DNA of 64,000 nt, taken from NCBI GenBank assembly GCA_963691815.1, contig OY829646.1, forward strand, positions 25,340,938-25,404,937, given 5' to 3'. The position numbers were made by a program, and so were the translations under genes. Of the stretch, positions 1-12,929 are shown one piece after another (the stretch's first letter is position 1; the number at the start of each line of letters is the position of its first letter). Source of the DNA: Echiichthys vipera (Eukaryota > Chordata > Actinopteri > Perciformes > Trachinidae). The notes beneath the pieces were generated by a model that was given only the letters and a program-made list of their open reading frames with translations, ran no database searches and was not told the origin of the DNA.

Positions 1-893
1 AGGAATATGAACTCGATCGAAGATGTAAATTGCACCAATGGTTAGTTATGTGGGGAATTGCCATGCATTTCATGCAGCGATAATAAAAATGAATTTTTGA
101 ACAAAGAGATCTTAAAATAATATCCAATCTACAGAGAATACCCACATCAAACGAATAATTAAAAGCTTTGAAATGTATCTTTGTGGTCAGAAGTACGAAG
201 CCCTAGCCCTGTGAATATTGTGCTCAATTCAAGTTTGTCAAAAGGAAAAACAAAACCAGAGTTAATTAACCGTTATTACAGTCCTTTTCAACTTAAATTT
301 GACTTTCAAATATTAGCTCTTATATATAAACTATGCTTCTGGCTTCTGCAAATTAGCTTTAGTGAATCTCCTCTAATTAGGCCTCGTTGAACCCATGGTA
401 ACCCACACACAATAATATTAATAATTAAGCAGCATAAGATGTATTTAAGGGTAGTCATTAGAGTGCATTTTATTTGCATTGTAATAATCTGGAACACATC
501 ACCTTTACAATTTAGTAAGACTATAATCTTAGGTCAGAACAAAATTAAATGATGATTTGAATAGCTTTCACTGGGCTCTCAAGAAGTTGTCATTGGGAAA
601 AAAGTACAGCTTTGTGTTCTAAAGCCCAGTTCATTTTAGGTCAGACCAATTTTACCCAAGCTCTATATTTTATATATTTTCAAATAGATGGGGCAGTTAG
701 CATCTCATCATGATATTTCTTTGTGGTCTTTCACATTTAAACAGAAGATTACACTGCAAAAAGCTTTAGTTTTAGCAGTTAATTGCTAAACCTTATTTCT
801 GTAAGTTGTCCAGTAAATAATCCCATATAAAAGCACCGCCTTGTCTTTGTAGAGCATATCTGTGGTAAAATTAAAAAGTGTGGTTTAGTAAAA
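1..893. other. AT-rich non-coding DNA, no gene seen
   Basis: Every frame is broken by frequent stops, and the short frames present (up to 69 codons) have no recognisable domain. Two small structures stand out. The 10-mer TTAGGTCAGA occurs at 529-538 and 636-645 and brackets an imperfect inverted pair, ACTGGGCT/AGCCCAGT, which could be a tiny element with its target duplication. TTTAGCA and TGCTAAA form a short hairpin near 772-791. I see no promoter or RNA gene. Confidence 0.6.
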
Positions 894-980
894 CCTGCCC
901 CCCAGCCCTACTTCTCTCTTCCCCACCCACTTGCCCTCCTATCTCCATCCTCCTGCCATCTCCCTCTGTCAACAGTGATT
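894..980. repeat. Pyrimidine-rich tract
   Basis: This stretch is almost wholly C and T on the plus strand, with blocks such as CTTCTCTCTTCCCCACCC. It is low-complexity DNA in an AT-rich setting. It could in principle be the tract before a splice acceptor, but no plausible exon follows: the sequence after it has stops in all frames. About 40 bases downstream (1021-1130) the sequence becomes unusually mixed in composition and repeat-free, which may be a short conserved element. Confidence 0.5.
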
Positions 981-1960
981 TTGCCTCTTGCCACTGATCA
1001 AACGCACCTGCCAAGCCCTGCTAACATTCCCGAGCATGTTCGCTAATTACCCACAAAGCCTTCCAGACTTATACTCCTAATAGGGGATTTGCCTCAAATC
1101 GGGGGCAGGGTTGCACTACATTACAATGGTATTTATTTACTCATTTGGGGAAGAATCTCTTGGGATAATGTGCATTATACATGTTTTAAGCCAAATAAAA
1201 TTATAATTTTTACATGACTATTGTAGCATTTTGAATGAATGTCTCCCTGTGGTGTTACCATTTCTCAAATGGTAAATAAGGGTAGTAAAAAGAGTTAGAG
1301 ACATTGTCATAATCCTCTCTTGATTAACATGTCATTCAAAGCACTCATATCCTACAAAGGCATTGCAATCAGGGAGATCAACAACAAAGCTTAAGGCTGA
1401 TTATAATTCTCTTGTTTCAGTGTAATTAGACAAAGGGGCCTTTAACTGTGCACTTAATATGGGAAATGATCGATTATGTGCTCAACAAATTGCCAACTTA
1501 CTATTGTTACAGTTGGTACAATGGATGCCATTGAAGAAACATCCCCTGAAATTACCAGAAAACATGTTGTTCTTAACCAATGTCACACAATATGTGTTTT
1601 TTGTTTTCATCATATTTTTATTTGGGATGGGTATACAAAGATCAACAAACTATACACAGAATGTCAGTATGGAATATCCCATCCCTCCACCAACACTCCA
1701 CACGATATCTTTAAACAGAATATAAGATATTATATGAAGATTTTAAAGCCCAATATAAAGGCTGTGAAGTCTTTACATATTATCAGATAACATGAATAAC
1801 AAAACCATAAAAAGGGCCATAACTCCTTCTTTAAAAAACTCTTTATTTTCCATTTAACTGAGGTCAATTGTACACAAGGGTTTCTGCTTTTTTTTTTTAT
1901 TTTAAAAGAAGCTCCATGTGGATGCTTTTTTATGCACTCAGGTACCTCATACACTCAACA
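981..1960. other. Unique non-coding DNA, no gene seen
   Basis: Two overlapping short frames at 1459-1790 (88 and 104 codons) are not convincing. Their proteins are low in complexity, show no domain and lie in AT-rich sequence. No transposon termini are visible. 1021-1130 is the most information-dense part and contains a TAATTA core (GCTAATTACC). Confidence 0.5.
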
Positions 1961-1983
1961 CCCCCCCCCCCCCCCCCCCCCCC
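1961..1983. repeat. Poly-C homopolymer, 23 bases
   Basis: An uninterrupted run of C is read directly from the sequence. Its true length is uncertain because homopolymers this long are prone to sequencing and assembly error. A 26-base poly-C lies at 44931-44956 and a 13-base one at 50453-50465, both followed directly by CA repeats. This one is followed by ACAAAG. Confidence 0.9.
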
Positions 1984-3131
1984 ACAAAGACAAAAAAAAA
2001 GGGAATCTGAATGTGTGATGGGCCAGTATCACTAGTATCCATGTACCAGCGACTATTGCCCTTCTGTTGTGTTGACGTTGTTTGCATAAAGTGGCCTTCT
2101 GGAATTACTTAAATGTACATAAAAAGTGACTGCCATCCTATCAACCCGAAAGCCAAACTAGTCAAAAACGTATTATGTTAAATCTCCAAATGTCTACATC
2201 AGTACATAAGTTATAGAGACATTTCAAAGCATGTCAGATTAAGTGTCCTACAGTTTCAAATTTCTTTTAGCATGGCGACTCATTTTCTTCAGGTAGCTAA
2301 AGTGAAAACATCCGCAAGGTCAAGTGTCAGGCTTCCCTCAACATCCTGAAAGAAAATCTCCCTGGTCGTCCTGTGCACTCTTTTTCTGAAAATGTTTGTG
2401 GCTTTTGTAGAATATGAGTCACATATAGGAAGTATTGTGATGGAGTCTGCACATACAATTTAAATAATTTCCACTCCATTTAAAATTAGCTATATCAAAT
2501 ATAGGTCATTGCATATAAAAGCTTCTTTCTATTTGTTTTGAAGGGGTTGGTGGCAGTTGAAATGTCATGTAAAAAATTCTGCGCATTAATTTATCTTTGC
2601 CAAACTCAACTCTGTATCAGGCAGAGACCCAGGCATTGAGGACTACATATGGGCCTAGTCAGTCGGTATGAGCTTCAAACATCGTTTTTGTCAGGAGGAA
2701 GCAATCACTAGGGAGAACGTTTACTGCCTATCCATTTAAAAGAGAAACAACTTTTCCTTATGCCTGCTGCTTTCTGCATGGTTAGTTCCCCAATGCTGCT
2801 CTAATGGAAGGCAACTCACTCTCACACAAGCATGGTGTGGGGAGAGGAAAAATATGTTATGGAAGAAGTGCTTGAATGCTCCTCAAAACAAACAAGCCTC
2901 ACTTGGTCACCATAACATCTTTAGTGGAGGGGACAAGGGGGTAGGAGGGCTACGAGATAAACCCACTGTCTGTTTTCATGCTTTGTCAGACATGTCTAAG
3001 GCACAGATCAATCCAGTCCAGCTTCATTCAGACACTTAAATCAAAATGAGAGTAACAATATTGTGTGGCTGCAACTCTTATACGTGACTGTTGAAATAGC
3101 CATGGGGTCCTTTTTTTTGGCAATATATTTA
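1984..3131. other. Unique non-coding DNA, no gene seen
   Basis: No open frame longer than 61 codons, no simple repeat and no transposon terminus is visible. Composition is close to the window average. I see nothing in it that can be named. Confidence 0.5.
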
Positions 3132-3782
3132 TGAGTGTTTTTACATGAACGTGCATATCCCCTTTATGATCGGATTATTGGAGTATCCCGTTCATGAGAA
3201 ACCCTAATATGCTACCTGGAGACCCGGGATCGGAATACTGCTTCATGTATATACCTTATCCCGGTTATTGAGCGCTCAGCCAAGTGATGTTACATTAAAG
3301 AAATACCATACAGTGGAAGCAGCGAAAAAGTCTCACTTTCTGGAGCGATGTAGAAACAGAGTTTTGTCTTTTGGAAATGAAAGAGGTTGTATCTTCATCC
3401 ACTGATGTGATAACGTAGCTCCTTTCAGGAATAGCTCGGTACATAGTGTATGTGCCGGTGAAGAGAGGCGGTGGTGTGAACTCAGAGCAGACGGCTGTAG
3501 TTGGTGATTGGCGCAGAGAAGAAATTAGCAGTAATGTTGAAATAAATGTAATAAATGTATAGTGTAATGTTTCATATTTCCTGTTGCTGGTTTGTTTTTG
3601 TAAACGTGGCGTCTGAGTGGATAAACTACAGTAATCAGATTACAGGTATTTATCATGTATAGGGGGAATGTGAATAAACTTGATTTCTCTGTGAGAAATA
3701 AAATAAACACCAGATCCCAAATGTGATCATAACCAGGATAAGCCTCATAAATGGGTTATTCATGACCATGTAAACACACTCA
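3132..3782. mobile_element. Non-autonomous DNA transposon (MITE-like) with about 38-bp terminal inverted repeats
   Basis: The left end begins TGAGTGTTTTTACATG. The reverse complement of the right end begins TGAGTGTGTTTACATG. Aligned over 38 bases the arms match at about 31 positions, both ending in TTTATGA. The 651-bp element encodes no transposase, so it is non-autonomous. Flanking duplications are not clear, and the superfamily cannot be set from the ends alone. The interior is richer in CpG (for example GAGCGCTC and ACCCGGGATCGG) than the flanks. The paired arms are a direct observation; the transposon reading is inference. Confidence 0.65.
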
Positions 3783-3980
3783 ATAAGCTACCAAAACACA
3801 AAGAAAGTGCATAATTGATGTAATATCCCTTTAGAATATATTTATCCCTAAAAATTGATTGATGTCTTTATATAGTGTTGGCTTGCAACAGATAAAACAG
3901 TTGCAATGTTAATTAATAAAATTGACTCTACAGGAGGCAGCTTCATAAACAAAAACACACATAGTCACCCACCTGTAAAT

Positions 3981-4587
<607 letters not shown>

Positions 4588-4621
4588 AAACAAGATCCTT
4601 CTCAAAAGAAGGATCTTGTTT
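4588..4621. repeat. Perfect 15-bp hairpin with 4-base loop
   Basis: The left arm AAACAAGATCCTTCT (4588-4602) is the exact reverse complement of the right arm AGAAGGATCTTGTTT (4607-4621), with loop CAAA. The right arm runs into a T-run, so a transcript would end in a GC-containing stem plus U-tract. It is too short and too perfect for a typical microRNA precursor. It lies 30 bases left of the TTAA-bounded element at 4651. It may be a replication-slippage product or a transposon relic. Confidence 0.8.
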
Positions 4622-4650
4622 TTAATGTTACAAGGCCAGACTTTAGTCTT

Positions 4651-4939
4651 TTAAAGGAGCTGTACTCAACATTCAGAACATTAATATCCCAGCAAACACA
4701 TATTTGCTGTGTAAAGATATAGTAAAGTAATGGCGCCCTGAACAGAGAGTGAAGTCACTCTCTGTGTGTGTTGTAATCTGAGTTTTTCTGTTGTTTGTTT
4801 TGATTGCCTGTCCGGCTGCGTGTGCATGTGGCTGTGAAAATGTTGGTATTTCAGGTATTAGGGAACTGTCTGTGAGAGCCGTGTGGAGGCAATCCCAGAC
4901 CACTTTTCTTTTCAGTATGTCGAGTGCAGCTCCTTTTAA
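4651..4939. mobile_element. TTAA-bounded MITE with about 22-bp terminal inverted repeats
   Basis: The left end after TTAA reads AGGAGCTGTACTCAACAT. The reverse complement of the right end reads AAGGAGCTGCACTCGACAT. The two agree over GGAGCTG(T/C)ACTC(A/G)ACAT. TTAA is present at both borders (4651-4654 and 4936-4939), as expected for piggyBac- or Kolobok-type target duplication, although the borders are offset by one base. No transposase is encoded. The frames inside (79 and 93 codons on opposite strands) are chance. Confidence 0.65.
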
Positions 4940-7374
4940 CAGTTTATTAATCATGAATTACTCATTTTCTATAAACAGAACACAAGCCCAATGTATATGG
5001 TGGTGTATTCAGAATATGTTATTTGCTTGACTTGTATGCTGTAATGGTTATATGACTAGCACAAGTGTTGGACTGAGACTGTGTCAGTGAAGACCAGATG
5101 GTGGAGCCAAAAACTCACAAGAGAATAAGTCTGATTTCTAACTTGTTCCGATTCTCAAGTTTCTTGGTTGGCTCTGTAGTTTCTAGTGTCTAGTGTTTTG
5201 TGTGTTGGTATTTGCATGTGTTTGTAGGTATGTATGAGTGCATGTGTGTTTACCCTAGATTAAAAACACTCACTTGAGAGAATCAGAGAACAGGGCTCAT
5301 TTTCTAACCACCCCCATCGGCCAGTTCTGGGCTATGGATGAATAATGGCTGAATTCAACTGTGCTGAAACAGAAACCCATTCCACACACTCTGCAAAGCT
5401 AATAGCCAGAGCAAAACAACCACATTTGAACATTTACAATTAAGAAAGCTCAGTGATTGAGTGTCCGGGTGACTGGTAAGTCACGCCTCAGAGTGAGATA
5501 AAATGCTGCTCCTGGATATTGCTGAATGCTTCACAAAATCCTAACTATGTTTTAGATGTGCCTCAACAACACTGGGAAATGAGTCAATTTGACAGGGAAG
5601 CAACATTTTGTATGCGATGAGAGAGCATAGGGAATATAGGCATTGGCATGTCTAGAAATCAAATTTCTTTGATGGCAACACTTGGTTTAAAAAATTCAGC
5701 CACTATTGCAAATAAGAATTCTTATCAGATACCTGACTGGTGAGTATGATCTCATCAAGATTTATTGGCATCATTATATAGATACAAATGTTTAAGGGAA
5801 TGCTTTATATTCCTTATTTTTAATGTTTTGAAATATATATTCTTATAATCATACAACAATAATTATACTTATTCATGTGTAAGCTTTTGGCATCGCAACA
5901 ATAACCGTTGTAATACATTGCTTTTAGTCAGCACATGGTTTTCCTCTCTTGCTTGTTCCTCTCTTCTTGGTTTGTTACACAATTTTCCAGATACTGCTAT
6001 TATTAAGTCTGGAGAAGACAAAAAATGTTAGGATATTTAGGTGCCGAGGGAGGAAACCCTCTTAAACTCGCTCTGCTTCCACAGGACATAAAATAGATAT
6101 ATATTTTAAATTAATTCTCCTACCTTCAAATTTTCACTCAGAGGTCAAGAGGGAAAAATCCCTGAGTAAATCTTATCTTAAATAAGCTTCCACTAGACTG
6201 CGATATATTGGAAATTCCGCACCATGTGGATTTTCCTGTTAAGATATAATTAGTCAGCTGTGTTGACAAAACTACAAATAAGCAGCTAATAAATGAAAAC
6301 TGCGGTGGATGAAGTCCGAATGGCTGGACCAAAGCGTTATATCTGCAGGGTATATGCTCTTACAATGAATCAAACGGAAATGTATGTGGAGATTGTATGG
6401 AATCTAAGTGAAAATTACACCACAGTAATTTTGTAGAATCTCAAACACTACGAACTTTCAAATTTGCAAAAAGATATAAAGTTAAAACTAAAACATGACT
6501 GGCTGTAACATTTGTCGGTCCGTCACAGATTACGTCTTTCTCTCTCACAATACAAGACATGTTTAAAATCTGTCCAACCCCATTCTGTTCAATTCTTTTT
6601 GATAAAGTCAAGTAAATTTGTTATCTTGTGTACCAGTGTATTAAAGAAATCCCAGCGCACCAACAGTCTCAGGAGGATATTCAGGCCAAGCACACGAAGG
6701 ATCACAAACAATCATCTTTGTGAAGAATGTTGAGAGAAACATCTGTGGATTCATTCACCCATGGCCTCTCAGATTGCTGTGGCCATCACAAGCCCTAATG
6801 GCTTTACCTGGTGGCCCTTCATTCACAGGACTGACATCTCATGTAGTTAGATTTGGCAGGTGTTCATTCCGCAGAGCATCGGTAGCTGACTTCTCCATTT
6901 TATCAGCCCCTGGTTAGAGAGCTGGCCAGAAAATAATTCTGCAGCAATTACCATATGTTGTGATTGTGGTTTTGGAGCAACACTACAACATCTGTGTTAT
7001 ACTGGCAACTGGGGCACCCTGAAAGAAACTTCCCCAGTCTACATTCCTTCCCTGCATCTACTGAACAGGTGTTCACGGCAACACTGCTCCCCTATAGAGG
7101 GGCTTTGGGCTGGCCACATGGTTCCTCCCAGTTAAAGCTTTTATATACACAGGGCATGTTTGTAAAAGAGTAGTTACTGACTTGCAGAGCGTAAGAGAAG
7201 GCAACAAACAGCACAGTCATGAACAGCTCATACTTATACTCAAGTATGAACAACTCATATTTCTTAAAATATCAGTATTCAGTACTAATTTCGGATTAGT
7301 TGAGACAGGTGAATGTAAAAATAAGACTCAGGCCTTTCTTACACTCCATAAATACACACTTTCAAGAACGCATG
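4940..7374. other. Mostly unique non-coding DNA, no gene seen
   Basis: A TG-rich stretch lies at about 5195-5250. Otherwise there are no simple repeats and no transposon termini. Open frames stay under 75 codons and none has a recognisable domain. Promoter or splice signals cannot be assigned with any confidence. Confidence 0.5.
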
Positions 7375-7438
7375 CACACACACACACACACACACATGCG
7401 CACACGCACACCCACACACACACACACACACACACACA
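7375..7438. repeat. Interrupted CA microsatellite
   Basis: CA repeats are interrupted by TGCG, CG and CC units near 7396-7412. Such interruptions usually stabilise an array, so this one should vary less than the pure arrays at 3983 and 61791. Confidence 0.95.
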
Positions 7439-9379
7439 AGTAAATGATGGCAAATGAAAAACAGGCCGTTTGTAAATGGACCCACATATGGGGATTCCCT
7501 GGCCTAAACAATCAATTATCTCTTTAAACTTGTAACATCTATCAACATTTGTCACAAACCATACAGCAGAGCAGGTGGTAAGTTAACACACCGTCCACAG
7601 GGGACCAGGGAGAGCAGCCAGCGGGCTCCCAGTCATGGTGTAGTAGTGCTCCTGTGTTAAGTGATGTCTCCCACTACAGGGCTGTGCTGGTCTGTCATAC
7701 AACCACTCAGACCCTCAATGTACATGACATTATACTGCAGCAGAATGGCAACTGTCACAGAACCTGGCTATCTATTTCAGACTCGCTCAATGCTGTAGGT
7801 GTTTAGAAAAGCACAGTTTGACTTTCTCACCAAATCAAAGGCTTCTCTCTGCTGTTCTCTTCGACCACACCCTCCCTCAACGGTAGCCAGCAGTGAAAGG
7901 AAGTTGCTGTGGCTGATATTGTAAATCAAAAACTTTACAAGGCAGGACCTGAACATGGACTTATTTCATTTTTCAGTGTTAGTGTCTGATTTACTACGGC
8001 ATTATTTTATGGCATGAAAACATGAGGGGGCGTTTAAGTCAATCATTCCAGCAATGTCGCCCTCACTAATTCATCAGAGCTTGCGTAATTAATATTTTAA
8101 TTAACTGAATTCATACAACAGTCTCCATAAAACAGTCTTCTGCATATGTCAATGACTAGCTAAATAAAATTACAGGTCTCCCTTTATGCAGCATTTCGAT
8201 AGCCAAGTAAGCAAAATGTAAAATAGACAAAGCTGTAGTTGATTTTGATGATGAAGTCAACGTTTTCCCAAAATATTATGTATACTGCCCATCCATTTCC
8301 AAAGTTTCCTTAACATTTCCATCTTTCTAGCATTCTCATTCTCAGAGACATAATGCTGGATGCACACAGAGCACAGATGAAAAATGAAATAAGCCAGAAA
8401 GTATGTAGTGAAACACTGCCAAGATGACAATCTGTTTTCAAGAAGTGTGTAATTAGGAGACCAACACATTTTAACATCAATAGAACAGCACTTGGCTCTT
8501 TAGAGGAAGGAAACGGAAAGAATTAAACACTTAGAGCATGACCGCAGCATCATGTTTGAATAAATGGGAAGAATAAGTCAATTAAAAAGGAGCTATTTCA
8601 GTTCATAAAAGATGGGGTAAACACTGGGTTAGCTGCAAAAGAATAATGAAAATCACATTTTATAGCTATAAATTTGTCAAGGGACTGCAGAGAAGACAAA
8701 GACCTAGAAATTATCTCAAAGTCTAGCTCAAGAATAATTAAACTTTCATGGTTTGTGAAATAATTGAATTATCCATAGAAATGCAGTCTTCATGGCTGGA
8801 TTTTTTTTTTTACTATAACAACATTCATTATAAACACATGGAGTCATGCTCAGGCATTCCTTTCAAAATGGGTTCATGTCTGCGCTCTCAATTCAACTTA
8901 TACAGATAACTGAATTGCTTGAGCACAGTTCTATCAAGGACCCATGGTTGTTAGATCATTTTAAGCAGAGTCCTTCAAGAATATCTACAGCATCTAATTT
9001 CTCTGATATGGAAAATGAGATTCCTGTTTCCTTATGAACCTGCCATTAATGCTTGTTGAAAAAATATTCTAAAAGCAGACTAAATGTCAGTGAAATTGTA
9101 GCAGCTGCGTGAAATAAATGTATTTACTAAATCTCATACGATAATGAATTATCTTTAAAGATTTTTTGTTGCGATTTATTTATTTATTTTCCAGATTGTG
9201 TAAGCAAACATGAGCTCTTCCTCCTGGCAAGCAATACTGTCATATGCCTGTCAATTCCCTTAACAGTGATAAAAGGAAGTATAAAAAGCCAACTGAGCAT
9301 AGACAAGCTGGAAAATGTTCCCATTCATATTCAATATTTAAATCCTATCTGTGTGTCTGTGTATATGCATGAGTGCTCG
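7439..9379. other. Unique non-coding DNA, no gene seen
   Basis: No frame exceeds 75 codons, and no transposon ends or simple arrays are visible apart from a short poly-T at 8802-8811. 8080-8110 carries TAATTAATATTTTAATTAA-type AT-rich homeodomain-like sites. Confidence 0.45.
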
Positions 9380-9790
9380 GTGATAGCAGCGTGCCGATTG
9401 CGGCTTGAAGTACCGTAGATTGCTGGCTTTGACATTTTCCCATTGTGCATGGTGGTGCAGCAGGCAATAATTGAATATCAGGTGCATAAGCTGCTCTTTA
9501 ATTTGACATGTGTGCTTGAGGCAATAAACACATGTGGTGCAGTGGGGGCTGCATAATTGCAGAGGAATAAAATATCATATCAAGAATGAGAGGATCATTG
9601 TATCAGGTACCCAAAGACAGCTCGTTTGATCATTACGCCAAGCCTAAAGAGGTTGGCTAATTAGTTGTCATTAGAACTCACCCTCTAATCAGGGCTCGCT
9701 CTTGCATAAAAAATTGTCCCTATCACATGATAAGCGAACAATGCCCTTAACCCTTTCAGGCCGATCTCAGCACTTACTGCCATTAGCAGT
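9380..9790. other. Candidate cis-regulatory (conserved non-coding) element
   Basis: This stretch is free of repeats, has balanced composition and is dense in homeodomain-type cores: GCTAATTAG, GTCATTAGA, CTCTAATCAG, CAATAATTG, TTTAATTTG and TGATCATTA. No open frame crosses it. It resembles the kind of sequence conserved across vertebrates around developmental genes, but I cannot align it to anything here, so conservation is inference. Confidence 0.2.
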
Positions 9791-12700
9791 GCAATCTGAA
9801 ACATTGGTACAAATACTTCTGTACCTTTGCAAAGTTAGGATAAGATGAGCTTGTGTTGCTTGATGTAAAATCTTGAAGTGAGCTGAGACAAAATGGTTTT
9901 ACTTTTTATATTGTTGCCCAGATTGGCTGGGCTGATGCACTTAGCAGAATAGAGGAGAAGACAGAGATGAAGTAAATCAGTGAACAGAGATAAAGAAGAC
10001 ACGGAAACACAGATGCATTATATCAGTGTAAGTGGGAATGACTTTTTCAGACAACACTCCGGTGAGAGGACCCCTGATGTCTCAGAAACCATGGGTGCCT
10101 CTTGCCATGACTTTCAAAGATGGCAGAAAGTGCTCCAGTGAGAAACCCATGCATTATTAGCTGACAACCCCATATAAATAATAAGACACATAATGCCAAG
10201 TGTGAGTGCTTGTGTCTCCACAAGGACGCTCAACAGGTGCACCTCTCGTTGCTGCATTCCCATTTTGTTCAACAAAGAGCCTGCCTGTGCGAATGACTTC
10301 TGTCTGAAAGCTTTGCCTGATCATTCTTTTATGTGCCACTTCCCAGAATGCACAACATTCACAGGACCTCATGATAATAGGCTCATCGGGACACAGAGAA
10401 AGGAGCGAGACGCTTGTCAGAGTGGATACATCCGTGCTTGACCCGAGGGAGATAGCTCAGTGCACGACACATCAGTTACAGGACACCAAGAGACCCCCCC
10501 CCACCCCCCTGCAGGCTAATGGTTGTCAAGTTAGTGAGGACCTGTGCTCTTGTCTGGGTCAGACCTGTTGTCATGTGAAATCCATTAGAGGTCGCAAGCA
10601 CACAGGATGGGCGGTCGATTGATAAGGCAGGAGGAGTGAGGCAGAAGCAGAGGAAGAAAAGAAGCTTTTTATCTCCAGACCGTACTGTACTCTCCTTGAG
10701 GACTTGCTAAAGCAAACTAAAGTAAAGTGGAAAATTGATTGAGATGTCTTACATTGTTATTGTGCTTCTGAGCCATGGATGTAAGTTCTTATTCGGAAAT
10801 GGTAAGAAATTTGAATAGTGAATAGTCTCTTATGTAAACCAGAATATGCATGTCAAATTAAAGGTCTCTTGCTGTCCACAAATATACAGGAAATAATGTT
10901 GAGTTTTGAAAATTTCCTTCAAAAGCCCACCAATGAAAATATTTCAACAAACACATTACACTCAAATACTCCCGTTCTACAGCTTTCCCTTCATTTACTG
11001 ATAATCTGTTCGTCATTTAACTTGTTTACTCTTTCTCCATTTTTTTTTTAATTTGTTGCCTATTTCTTCCAAAATTTCAAAACTTCAAACTGTGGAAAAT
11101 GCATTGGCTTCAGTGACAGCACACAGAGTCATACTGTGGGGTTTCTTAATTAGAACAATTCTTAGGCAATTTAGTGGGGAGCCACTGGTTAGATGAGAGC
11201 CAATCCACATGCTATATATTTTCTGCTTATTTTCTATTTATTATACTTTTGCATGAGGGACCCTGTGAACACCCATCTTTCTGTCAGATCAGTCATAAAA
11301 GCCGCATAATTGTCTCTTTTCTTTCAGCTCTGAGCACATTGAGTAGGTTTTTTTGTTTCAAGTGTCAAACGTGTCAGTAATAAACAATCTGGCATTTTAT
11401 TTTCAATGCCTGTTTCCCTTATTCCATTATAATTATTATATTTTACTGTCACACAAATGCGCAGGGCGGTACAATGCCTCATTAAAAAGATATAACAGGT
11501 ATTGATAAAATTATCTTGTGTGTTTACTTCTTATTACAGAATCATAAGGTGTATGACATACTCATATTACTACATAATACGACATAATACCTCAATTTAA
11601 GCTTCAGATTCCATTTATACTGTATACAGATAATTGTTCAGCCCTTTGGGCCCCAAGGTTTCCATTTTAGCTTTTTAACAGTCAAATTTAGTTGATTGTA
11701 AGGCAATTCTTCCACACAATGCCTTCGTCCTGTTTCATCTAAAAATTAAAATTGTGGAGGTTATGACTTGACTTCAGATACATTCCCATTGTTTGGAATT
11801 AGAGTAACCCATGGAAACATAATTTTTATTTTAAACTTGGAAAGAGTGTGCTGTATTAGCATTTGCTCCATAAGACATTCTCATCTTTTCTTTACTTGTT
11901 TACTTGTATTGTCTTTTAAAAGCCCAATCCGTGCGAGTGAGTGGAAATTCGTGTGTATTGGTGTGTCAGAACTGAGTTGTGTACAGTAAACGTGCATCTT
12001 TAACTAATGGTTAAGTCATGGTAAGTCATTTAGTCTGGTGATGTCTATGTTTGCTTACATATGTGACTGAAGATAGTTGTCTCAGAGTATTGTCAGAAAT
12101 TAGAGCTTCCATGGGGTCTTTTGAAGGATGCTAGGGAGCTGCCTATGATAATTAGAGAGCCACGACCTTCTCATTAGAGCCAGGAGGTTGTTCGCTCTCT
12201 CTAGCTCTTCCTTCTACCATCACGCAGGCCTGCCACAGGACAATCAGTATATCAAAGCAAAAAGATTTATTAAAGCCAAAATTACAAAAACACACAGCAC
12301 AACCTTTGAATTACAGACCCAAATATATGCAGAGTCAAATGAATCGTTGTGCTTAACCCCCCTAAAACCCTTCCTATCCTGCTTGCTTGTAGCTTAAATT
12401 TTTCATTACACATCTCTAGGGCTTCAAAGTAGCATCTCAGCAAATCCTTTTCTTCTCTTCTGACAAAAAACTGTTTCAAATTGTCCCCTTTGTTTGGACC
12501 TGCCCTGTCTTTTACATCTGCATGTCAAAAACTGGATTAAATACAGTGGTACTCATCTTGCGTGGCTGGTAGGAGAGAATAAAAGGGGAGAATACGGCAG
12601 ATGGTGTTTAAAAGCCCTTTCATTAATCTTCCCCATTGTTTTTAATTTTTGTCTGATGTACTGTGTGAGTCATTAGCATCTTGATGTTCTCCAGGAAAAC

Positions 12701-12929
12701 ATGTAACACTTTAAACTTTTGAGAGCACATTCACAAGTTTAATGGTAGAATAATGGCCTTGATGTGTTTGTGTGAATGAAATAAATGTAAAGTAAGACAG
12801 TTTTTTTCCCAAGGAACTAGACCCAGGGAAAACAGTGTTGTAAACAATGCAGAAATGTTAACATGTGTTGTCTTCTTCATGTGAGGTCTCAGTAGGAACA
12901 GAAGAGCTGTGTTGTGAGTGACTCCAGAG
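9791..12929. other. Unique non-coding DNA, no gene seen
   Basis: A short broken poly-C sits at 10494-10509. The frames at 10157-10622 (71-83 codons, both strands) overlap each other and have no recognisable domain. Nothing else can be named. A run of near-repeats of ACATAATAC lies at about 11570-11592. Confidence 0.45.

Noticed and set aside
894..1020. Splice acceptor upstream of an exon
   Set aside because: Although pyrimidine-rich, it is not followed by an open exon-like frame with a donor site.
4588..4621. microRNA precursor or bacterial-type terminator
   Set aside because: The stem is only 15 bp with a 4-base loop, too short for a microRNA precursor, and rho-independent terminators do not apply in a vertebrate genome.
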